A DNA stretch of 38,678 nt. It comes from Comamonadaceae bacterium (GTDB lineage: Bacteria; Pseudomonadota; Gammaproteobacteria; Burkholderiales; Burkholderiaceae_C). Where the stretch lies: the NCBI GenBank assembly GCA_027486755.1, contig JAIXOM010000030.1, forward strand, positions 1 through 38,678, written 5' to 3'. The position numbers and the translations under genes are program-made. Of the stretch, positions 33,099-38,678 are shown one piece after another. The notes beneath the pieces are model-generated. The model searched no databases. It was not told the origin of the DNA and was given only the letters and a program-made list of their open reading frames with translations. The stretch's first letter is position 1, and each line of letters starts with the position of its first letter.

Positions 33099-33125
33099 GA
33101 TACTAAAATGTACCAACTGGTTAGT
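33099..33125 (-). promoter_or_regulatory. Candidate TetR operator and promoter ahead of dctQ
   Basis: ACTAACCAGTTGGT (33112-33125, minus strand) is a near-perfect palindrome ACYAAC-N2-GTTRGT, typical in size for a TetR-family site. TAGTAT (33099-33104 region) could be the -10. The TetR gene lies just upstream on the same strand, so repression of dctQMP is a reasonable inference. Confidence 0.4.
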
Positions 33126-33163
33126 TCTTTGAATTCAGGGGAAACCCTAGGTCGCCCAGCAAG

Positions 33164-33871
33164 TCATGACCTGACAAAACGCACCACCATCTCGACGATG
33201 TTGGCTCGCCGCAGCGCACGCGCTGCCGATGCGGACAGATCACGTTTGAAGATCTGACCAAAGCTGTACTGGTTGGAGACATTGAAGAAGGTCAGCGCCG
33301 AAATCGATGCGTGGATGTCCACCGGGTCCAACCCTGCGCGAAACACGCCGGCGGCCAGGCCGCGCTCGTACAGCCGGCCAATGGCGGAGATGGCCGGCAC
33401 ATTGAGTTCCTGGATGATCTGGCTTTGTGCCAGGTACTTGCCGCGCTCGATGTTCTCGTTCATCACGATGCGGATGTAGTCCTCGTGCGCCACGTGATGG
33501 TCGAAGGTGAACTCCACCAGGCGCCGCAAGGCATCCTCTGGCGGCAGGTTGTCCAGCATCAACTCGCCTTCGATGCGGCGCATCTCACGGTAACTGTGCT
33601 CCAGCACCGCCAGGTACAGGCCTTCCTTGCTGCCGAAGTAGTAATAGATCATGCGCTTGCTGGTGCGGGTGGCAGCGGCAATCTCGTCGATGCGCGCCCC
33701 GCTTAAGCCCTTGTCGGCAAACTCGCGCAGCGCCACTTCCAGGATGCCGGCCATGGTGCGCTCGGGATCGTTGGTGCGCGAGGGCGAGGCTGCCGGCGCC
33801 GCCCGGCCCGAACGCAGGGCCCCAAGCGCCTTGCGCACAGGACGGGCAGGTTTTTGTACCAGTTCGTTCAT
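33164..33871 (-). CDS. TetR/AcrR family regulator
   Basis: A 235-residue TetR-type regulator. After an unusual basic, Pro/Ala-rich N-terminal extension (about 38 residues), the helix-turn-helix reads ILEVALREFADKGLSGARIDEIAAATRTSKRMIYYYFGSKEGLY, followed by an all-helical ligand domain. I chose the ATG at 33871 because CTGCCA-17-TATACT ends exactly seven bases before it, so the transcript is probably leaderless. It is the likely local regulator of the TRAP and quinate-like genes. The ligand is unknown. Confidence 0.9.
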   Translation of the reverse strand: MNELVQKPARPVRKALGALRSGRAAPAASPSRTNDPERTMAGILEVALREFADKGLSGARIDEIAAATRTSKRMIYYYFGSKEGLYLAVLEHSYREMRRIEGELMLDNLPPEDALRRLVEFTFDHHVAHEDYIRIVMNENIERGKYLAQSQIIQELNVPAISAIGRLYERGLAAGVFRAGLDPVDIHASISALTFFNVSNQYSFGQIFKRDLSASAARALRRANIVEMVVRFVRS

Positions 33872-33877
33872 TTCCAA

Positions 33878-33906
33878 AGTATACGGGCGATGCCGGCCCT
33901 TGGCAG
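33878..33906 (-). promoter_or_regulatory. Promoter of the TetR gene (leaderless)
   Basis: TATACT (33878-33883) matches the -10 consensus at five of six positions and CTGCCA (33901-33906) matches the -35 at four, with 17 bases between. The expected start site is the A of the ATG at 33871. There is no Shine-Dalgarno sequence. Confidence 0.55.
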
Positions 33907-33977
33907 CTAGCGGCTGGCAGCGGCCCATCGCCACCGGTCCCGCCCACAGCGGCCGGCCAGCACAGCGCCAGCGCGCC

Positions 33978-34910
33978 TTACCCTTGCCTTGGAAGCCGAC
34001 TCTCCAGGCCCTTGACCAGGGCCAGCAAGGTCCGGTTGACCGGCGTGGCCACGCCCAGCCGCTCGCCCAGGGCCACCACCGCGCCGTTGACGTAGTCGAT
34101 TTCGGTGACCGAAGCTTTTTCAAGGCTTTGCAGCATGGAGGTCTTGAAGTCCGCGCCCAGCCCGGCCCCGGCCTTGTTCCAGGCGAACAAGGGATCGGTG
34201 ATGGACAGCGCAATGCCGCGGGCCCGAGCCACCGCCATGGCCTCTTCGACCGCTGCCACGCCCAGGGTCTGCAACTGCGGCTGCGCGTAGAGCTGGCCAT
34301 AGCTCAGGCCGGTGATCGCAGTGATGGCGCCAGTGGCTACATTGATCAGGAGCTTGTCCCACACCGTGCCCAAAATGTTCTGGCTGACGAGCGTTTGCAG
34401 ACCCGCCGCGTTGAAGACCTGCGCGATGCGCTGCACCCGCTCGCTCATAGCCCCGTCCAGCTCGCCCAGGTGGGTGTCCTTGCCGTGGTATCCGGCAATC
34501 ACATGGCCCGGCCCCAGCGGACTGCCGCCCACATAGGTGCGGCCCACCAGCACCCGCTCGCGGCCCACATGGCGGGACAGGATGTCCTCATGGCCCAGGC
34601 CGTTTTGCAGCGAGAGCACATCGGTCTGCGGGCCCATCAGCGCCAGTGCACCTGCCATGGCCTGGTCGGTGTGGAAGGACTTGACCAGCACGATCACCAG
34701 GTCCACCGGACCCACCTCTTCGGCCCTGAGCGCTGCACGCACTGCCACGCGGCGGTCCACGCCGTCGACCCGCATCACCAAACCGTGGCGACGCAGATGC
34801 TCAACCCGATCGGCATGCCAATTGATCAGCCAAACCTCATGGCCGGCCTCGGTCAGCACACCGCCCATGGCACAGCCCAGGGAGCCGGCGCCCAATACCG
34901 CAATCTTCAT
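33978..34910 (-). CDS. 2-Dehydropantoate 2-reductase family protein
   Basis: This family reduces ketopantoate to pantoate with NADPH, but many paralogues act on other 2-keto or 3-hydroxy acids. The 310-residue protein has the nucleotide motif VLGAGSLGCAMGG at the N-terminus, the LVKSFHT segment with the conserved lysine, LQNGLGHED, and the catalytic WDKLLINVATGA. Its position next to a TetR gene and TRAP genes, far from panB/panC, suggests a catabolic paralogue rather than the housekeeping PanE. It is upstream of the TetR gene, on the same strand. Confidence 0.87.
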   Translation of the reverse strand: MKIAVLGAGSLGCAMGGVLTEAGHEVWLINWHADRVEHLRRHGLVMRVDGVDRRVAVRAALRAEEVGPVDLVIVLVKSFHTDQAMAGALALMGPQTDVLSLQNGLGHEDILSRHVGRERVLVGRTYVGGSPLGPGHVIAGYHGKDTHLGELDGAMSERVQRIAQVFNAAGLQTLVSQNILGTVWDKLLINVATGAITAITGLSYGQLYAQPQLQTLGVAAVEEAMAVARARGIALSITDPLFAWNKAGAGLGADFKTSMLQSLEKASVTEIDYVNGAVVALGERLGVATPVNRTLLALVKGLESRLPRQG

Positions 34911-35031
34911 GAATACATCCGAAGTGGGGAAAGCAGGTATTTTGCGTGACGGGTTCCCGCGAAACAGACCTCAACCCTTCGATACCTTTGAATCAGGGCA
35001 GGCCCTGGGCTAAAGTCAAGCGCCATCGCAC

Positions 35032-35391
35032 CTAGCCAGACTGCTTGACCACCAAGCCTTTGGCCCTGAGCAGGGCGGCGATTTTTTCGCCATGGTCACC
35101 CTGCACCTCTACAGCGCCGTCCTTGACGGTGCCGCCTGACCCACAGGCCGCCTTGAGTTGCTTGGCCAAGGACTCCAAAGCGGCGGCATCCATCGCCAAG
35201 CCTCGCACCACAGTCACCGCCTTGCCGCCACGGCCCTTGGTTTCGCGGGCGATGCGCACAGGGCCTTGGGTCGGCGCGGCAGGCGCAGACTTCGCGCACA
35301 CGCACTGCGCCATGGCCTGACGGCACAAAGGGCACATGCGGCCAGATTCGGTCGAATAGACAAGGCCAACGCTTGGCGATCGGAACTTCAT
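35032..35391 (-). CDS. yciH: SUI1/YciH family translation factor
   Basis: YciH is the bacterial homologue of eukaryotic eIF1 and affects start-site fidelity. The 119-residue protein has an N-terminal cysteine cluster CPLCRQAMAQCVC, which could bind zinc, and the SUI1 fold with RETKGRGGKAVTVVRGL and LAKQLKAACGSGGTVKDGAVEVQGDH. I chose the ATG at 35391 because it begins the conserved MKFRSPSVGLVYSTE-like N-terminus. It is transcribed alone. Confidence 0.92.
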   Translation of the reverse strand: MKFRSPSVGLVYSTESGRMCPLCRQAMAQCVCAKSAPAAPTQGPVRIARETKGRGGKAVTVVRGLAMDAAALESLAKQLKAACGSGGTVKDGAVEVQGDHGEKIAALLRAKGLVVKQSG

Positions 35392-35862
35392 GGCTTCAAC
35401 CAAGAAACGGTTTTGACCGCTTGTTGTTGGCGTCAAGTCTTTGCTTCAAATGTCTGTCTGGCATTTTCTAAGTCTCACCCATTTAGCAAGCGTGCGACGC
35501 ACCCGATCGCACGCCTGCGCAATGCTAGCTAAGTTGCCCGTCGGTGCAGGGGAGCAAGCTGCGGCCTCCCGGCCCCTGGCCAGCGCAGCCACACACTCTG
35601 GTGCGTCCACGGCCGTTTTTACGATGACATGCCTGGCGGTCATGAATCATGGAGGCACACGAATAAGCAGTCCTGCATGCAATAGAGGCTCTCTCATGTT
35701 GCCCTCCCACTCCCGCCCCAAGGTCCGCAGCGCGAGTCGGTACACCGGCCGTTAATGAACTGACCGATCTACGGGCGGTGGCAGGACGGATGCCGCTGGC
35801 GCAGACCAAGGCCTGTTGAGCGGCGCAGGCAGGGGCACGGCCCCGTCAGCAGGCAGCCCGCG
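35392..35862. other. Gene-poor stretch between yciH and the lipoprotein gene
   Basis: About 470 bases hold no convincing gene on either strand. The only structure I see is a perfect 8-bp inverted repeat, GCGTGCGA/TCGCACGC, with a nine-base loop (35490-35514), plus a GGGGC/GCCCC hairpin close to 35836-35848. Short open frames here are not protein-like. Confidence 0.6.
35490..35514. repeat. Perfect 8-bp inverted repeat, GCGTGCGA/TCGCACGC
   Basis: The arms are separated by nine bases, with no T-tract. It lies in the spacer 100 bases upstream of yciH and could be an operator or a structured RNA stem; its role is unknown. Confidence 0.4.
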
Positions 35863-36144
35863 CTAACGCGAGCACACATCCACCTGCGCGCAGGACTGCG
35901 CCGCGGAAAAGCAACCGGTGCGAAAGTCGCCACCGCCAGCTTCGGTGGCGCTACAGACATCGGTGCAAGTTCCGTTGGCGGGCTTGAGCACATCCGGCCC
36001 GCACAAACGGGCTGCGTTGGCGCACGCACTGACGCAAGAGGTGGGCGCAAAGCTTTGCGGTTCAAAGGGGGGCTCTGGCGGCACGCTGGCGCAGGAGGCC
36101 ACCGTAAAAACCAGGGGCAGCATCAACAGGTGCAAGCGCCTCAT
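35863..36144 (-). CDS. Cysteine-rich putative lipoprotein
   Basis: A 93-residue precursor with a short basic start and hydrophobic core (MRRLHLLMLPLVFTVASC), whose VASC is a lipobox, so Cys18 should be lipidated. The mature part has a Pro-rich linker and then eight cysteines at 37, 41, 48, 60, 64, 78, 85 and 91. Their spacing, two CxxxC pairs followed by single cysteines, suggests a small disulfide or metal-binding helical domain. The ATG overlaps the stop of the papain-like protease gene (ATGA), so they are translationally coupled. I recognise no family. Confidence 0.75.
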   Translation of the reverse strand: MRRLHLLMLPLVFTVASCASVPPEPPFEPQSFAPTSCVSACANAARLCGPDVLKPANGTCTDVCSATEAGGGDFRTGCFSAAQSCAQVDVCSR

Positions 36145-36911
36145 ACGATCACCTCTGGAATCCATTGCACCGCGTACAGATCTTGGATGGCCATGGTGGC
36201 GAAAAAGCTGCGGTCGAAGTTGCCGTAGCCCTGATCGCCCCAACCCGTGCCCCAGCTGTTGAGCACGCGCACCAATGGCCCACGCACGGCCGTGATGACC
36301 TGCATATGCCCGCCCACCGAGCTGCCCATCGAGGCCAGCACCGAACCGGTGTAGGCGCTGTAGGCCGCATCGACGCCCATGCCAAAGAGCAGTCCATAGC
36401 CGCGAACCAGCGCATCTTCGATGGCGCTCAGGCGTGTCGGCCCCACCTCGTCAATTCGGTAATAGCGCAGACCCACGGCGTTGTAGGCCCCCACTGCCGC
36501 CACTGGCGACGGTCGCCGAACGACGGTGGCTGCTGAAAACGGCCAAGCCGCCTCGCTCAGCAGGCCGCGCTTTTGCACCGCATTCATCACCAGCCGCGGG
36601 AAGCTGCCCTTGTCTTGGAGGGGGCCCTTATAGCCAGGCTGCTCGGCCTCCAGCCCCACGACATAGGGCCAACTGACCGACAGATCCATCGAGCGACCCG
36701 TGATGCCGGCGCAGATTTCCGCCGCAGCGGCCAGGGCCTGCCCGACGCAGGAGTTGGTGGTGAGCTGGTGGCGCACCCGCCTGACGTAGAGCTCCTGATC
36801 CGGGGTCGGCAAGACCACGGCCGAGAGCGCCACGCGGGCTGTACTGAAACGCAAGTCGCGCGCGTCTTGGGCGTCGACTCTATAGCCAAGTCCGGGGGTG
36901 TTCATGGCCAT
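36141..36911 (-). CDS. C1 (papain-like) family peptidase
   Basis: A 256-residue cysteine protease. The catalytic set is visible: Gln49 and Cys55 (QLTTNSCVGQAL), His202 in GGHMQVI and Asn218 in LNSWGTGWGDQGYG. The tryptophan that usually follows the catalytic cysteine is a valine. No signal peptide or prodomain is seen; the mature-like domain starts almost at once, so it may act in the cytosol, be exported by another route, or be delivered. Two ATG codons (36911 and 36905) are possible starts. It is coupled to the cysteine-rich lipoprotein downstream. Confidence 0.87.
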   Translation of the reverse strand: MAMNTPGLGYRVDAQDARDLRFSTARVALSAVVLPTPDQELYVRRVRHQLTTNSCVGQALAAAAEICAGITGRSMDLSVSWPYVVGLEAEQPGYKGPLQDKGSFPRLVMNAVQKRGLLSEAAWPFSAATVVRRPSPVAAVGAYNAVGLRYYRIDEVGPTRLSAIEDALVRGYGLLFGMGVDAAYSAYTGSVLASMGSSVGGHMQVITAVRGPLVRVLNSWGTGWGDQGYGNFDRSFFATMAIQDLYAVQWIPEVIV

Positions 36912-37262
36912 GCCCGCTGGCTTACGGAACGTACCGGCTCAAGGAGGTAGGTATTCATATTGGCAGAACCCATAAAACTCGCATTGATTAATTCTGTAAT
37001 CTTATTCATTTTTGTTCAGTTGTTTGTAAAGAATTTCCGACGGAGGCTCGGCCATTGCCACCTCAAGGGCTATTACCCGCATTTTTGTCACGGATCTCTA
37101 CCTTTTGCCGGCATGAATGCTCTTCCAGAGATCAAATACAGTTCATGTTGAAGATCCGGGTTTGTTGCGCTCGCCATAAGGCCAGCGCCATTGCGGGCCT
37201 CGAGCGCTGGTCCGTCGCCCGTGACTTGCTTTCGCTGTTTTCATCCTTACGCCATCCACGCC
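36912..37262. other. AT-richer divergent spacer between the C1 peptidase and glcB
   Basis: This 351-base region separates two divergent genes. It holds an AT-rich block (about 36960-37035), a possible small membrane ORF on the plus strand, and the likely promoters of both neighbours. A TTTACA/AATAAG pair (37025-37030 and 37001-37006, 18 bases apart) could drive the peptidase gene. I saw no clear promoter for glcB. Confidence 0.5.
36941..37151 (+). CDS. Possible small membrane protein (63 residues) with strong SD
   Basis: AAGGAGGT (36941-36948), a perfect Shine-Dalgarno match, is followed 11 bases later by a TTG that opens a 63-codon frame. The peptide begins MAEPIKLALINSVILFIFVQ, giving one hydrophobic helix (about 6-24), then a basic RNFRRRLG-like stretch and a Cys/His-containing tail. 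The spacing is long and the TTG start is weak, so the call is tentative. It opposes the protease gene. Confidence 0.3.
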
Positions 37263-38678
37263 ATGACCCAACGCACCACCGCCCACCGCCTGCAAGTTGC
37301 TACCGAGCTGCACCGTTTCATTGAAGACCGGGTGCTGCCCGGCACCGGCATTGCGCCCGCGCAGTTCTGGCAAGGCTTTGATGCCATCGTGGCCGACCTG
37401 GCGCCCAAGAACATCGCCTTGCTCGCCGAACGCGACCGCCTGCAGGTCGAACTCGACGGCTGGCACCGTGCGCATCCCGGCCCGATTGCCGACATGGCCG
37501 CCTACCGCGCCTTCCTGGAGAAGATCGGCTACCTGGTCAAGCAGCCCAAATCGGTCAAGATCACCACCCGCAAGGTCGATGACGAGCTGGCCACCCAGGC
37601 CGGTCCGCAGTTGGTGGTGCCCGTGCTCAACGCCCGCTATGCGCTCAACGCGGCCAATGCGCGCTGGGGCTCGCTGTATGACGCGCTGTATGGCACCGAC
37701 GCAATCTCCGAGGCCAATGGCTGCGAGAAGGGTAAGGGCTACAACCCCAAGCGCGGCGCCAAGGTCATCGAGTACGCGCGCTACGTGCTCGACCGCACCT
37801 GCCCCCTGCGCAAAGGTTCACACATTGATTCCGTGCGCTACCGCATCAAGGACGGCAAGCTCAGCGTCAAACTCAAGGACGGCAGCAAGACCTCGCTGGC
37901 CAAGCCGGCGCAGCTGGTGGGCTACCAAGGCGACGCCGCCGCGCCAAGCTCGGTGCTGCTGGTGCACAACGGCCTGCACCTGGACATCCGCATCGACCGC
38001 AGCACGCCGATTGGCGCGAGTGACGCGGCAGGTGTGTGTGACCTGGTGGTGGAAGCGGCGCTGTCGACCATCCTGGACCTGGAAGACTCGGTGGCCGTGG
38101 TCGATGCCCAGGACAAGGTGCTGGCCTATTCCAACTGGCTGGGCATCCTGCAAGGCACGCTCACCGAAGAGGTGAGCAAGGGCGGCACCACCTTCACGCG
38201 CGGCCTGAACGGAGATCGTATTTACACCGCGCCGGCCGGCAAAGGCCAAGTTCGGCTGCACGGCCGCTCGCTGATGTTCGTGCGCAATGTCGGGCACCTG
38301 ATGACCAACCCGGCCATCCTCTACACCGACGGAGAGGGCCAGCAGCGTGAAATTCCTGAAGGCATTCTGGACGCGGTGGTCACCACCACCATCGCCATGC
38401 ATGACCTCAAGCGCACGGCCAAGGACAAGATCCGCAACTCGCGCAAGGGCTCGGTCTACATCGTCAAGCCCAAGATGCACGGCCCGGCCGAGGTGGCTTT
38501 TGCCGACGAGTTGTTCACCCGCGTCGAGGGCATGCTGGGCCTGGCGCCCAGCACCGTCAAGCTGGGCATCATGGACGAAGAGCGTCGCACCAGCATCAAC
38601 CTCAAGGCTTGCATCGCCGCCGCCAAGAGCCGGGTGGCCTTCATCAACACCGGTTTCCTCGACCGCACCGGTGACGAG
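37263..38678 (+). CDS. glcB: Malate synthase G (3' end beyond window)
   Basis: GlcB condenses glyoxylate and acetyl-CoA to malate. About 472 codons are present, out of some 720-730 for the family, and the frame is open to the window end. Landmarks include [72 protein letters not shown] and [14 protein letters not shown] chose the ATG at 37263 ([13 protein letters not shown]); there is no strong Shine-Dalgarno sequence upstream. It is divergent from the C1 peptidase. No glyoxylate-pathway partner is in the window. Confidence 0.96.
   Translation, partial: MTQRTTAHRLQVATELHRFIEDRVLPGTGIAPAQFWQGFDAIVADLAPKNIALLAERDRLQVELDGWHRAHPGPIADMAAYRAFLEKIGYLVKQPKSVKITTRKVDDELATQAGPQLVVPVLNARYALNAANARWGSLYDALYGTDAISEANGCEKGKGYNPKRGAKVIEYARYVLDRTCPLRKGSHIDSVRYRIKDGKLSVKLKDGSKTSLAKPAQLVGYQGDAAAPSSVLLVHNGLHLDIRIDRSTPIGASDAAGVCDLVVEAALSTILDLEDSVAVVDAQDKVLAYSNWLGILQGTLTEEVSKGGTTFTRGLNGDRIYTAPAGKGQVRLHGRSLMFVRNVGHLMTNPAILYTDGEGQQREIPEGILDAVVTTTIAMHDLKRTAKDKIRNSRKGSVYIVKPKMHGPAEVAFADELFTRVEGMLGLAPSTVKLGIMDEERRTSINLKACIAAAKSRVAFINTGFLDRTGDE

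Noticed and set aside
35863..36243. Longer start for the lipoprotein gene (126 codons)
   Set aside because: The extra N-terminal part reads through the protease gene and would bury the signal peptide; the ATG at 36144 gives a proper lipoprotein signal.

Overview
The window is a GC-rich chromosomal segment of a betaproteobacterium, most likely Burkholderiales and close to Comamonadaceae. The evidence is the tRNA-Tyr/Gly/Thr-tuf unit, the trpE-trpG-trpD-trpC-ung string, lptA-lptB-rpoN, TRAP and tricarboxylate-style catabolic clusters, and GC-rich hairpin repeats of a kind I associate with Comamonadaceae. No phage, IS element, rRNA or CRISPR array was seen.

Layout. 1-5.7 kb (minus strand): start of tuf, three tRNA genes, ung, and the tryptophan genes trpC, trpD, trpG, trpE. 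A candidate 27-residue, Trp-containing leader peptide lies upstream of trpE. 5.7-7.3 kb (minus): an orphan OmpR-type response regulator and rpe. 7.4-9.8 kb (plus): apaG, thiL, pgpA, pncC, the last three joined by ATGA overlaps. 9.8-15.2 kb: a hexuronate/aldarate catabolic locus with an SMP-30-type lactonase (minus), a FadR/GntR regulator, a gudD fragment fused to the tail of a garR/glxR gene, a glycerate kinase, an HpcH/HpaI aldolase and a uronate dehydrogenase. 15.4-17.2 kb: an FMN-binding glutamate-synthase-like protein. 17.2-18.1 kb: a PIN-domain protein and repeats. 18-25.8 kb (minus): RNA methyltransferase, rpoN, lptB, lptA, dsbA, SPOR protein, argS. 25.8-34.9 kb (minus): LysR regulator, EamA exporter, a quinate/shikimate-like aroE and aroQ pair, Gfo/Idh/MocA oxidoreductase, TRAP transporter dctP-dctM-dctQ, TetR regulator, ketopantoate-reductase-like protein. 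35-36.9 kb (minus): YciH/SUI1, a gene-poor stretch, and a papain-like protease coupled to a cysteine-rich lipoprotein. 37.3 kb to the end (plus): glcB, cut by the window edge.

How the parts fit. The uronate locus encodes oxidation of a hexuronate to an aldarolactone, lactone opening, aldol cleavage and glycerate phosphorylation. The dehydratase and the tartronate semialdehyde reductase that would complete it survive only as a fused scar, so an internal deletion has probably removed the middle of the pathway. The TRAP-aroQ-aroE-Gfo/Idh genes look like an uptake and oxidation module for a quinate- or shikimate-like acid. The main novelty candidates are the deletion scar, the apparently leaderless Trp leader ORF before trpE, and the translationally coupled C1 protease/Cys-rich lipoprotein pair. 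All functions are inferred from recognisable sequence motifs; no database search was run.
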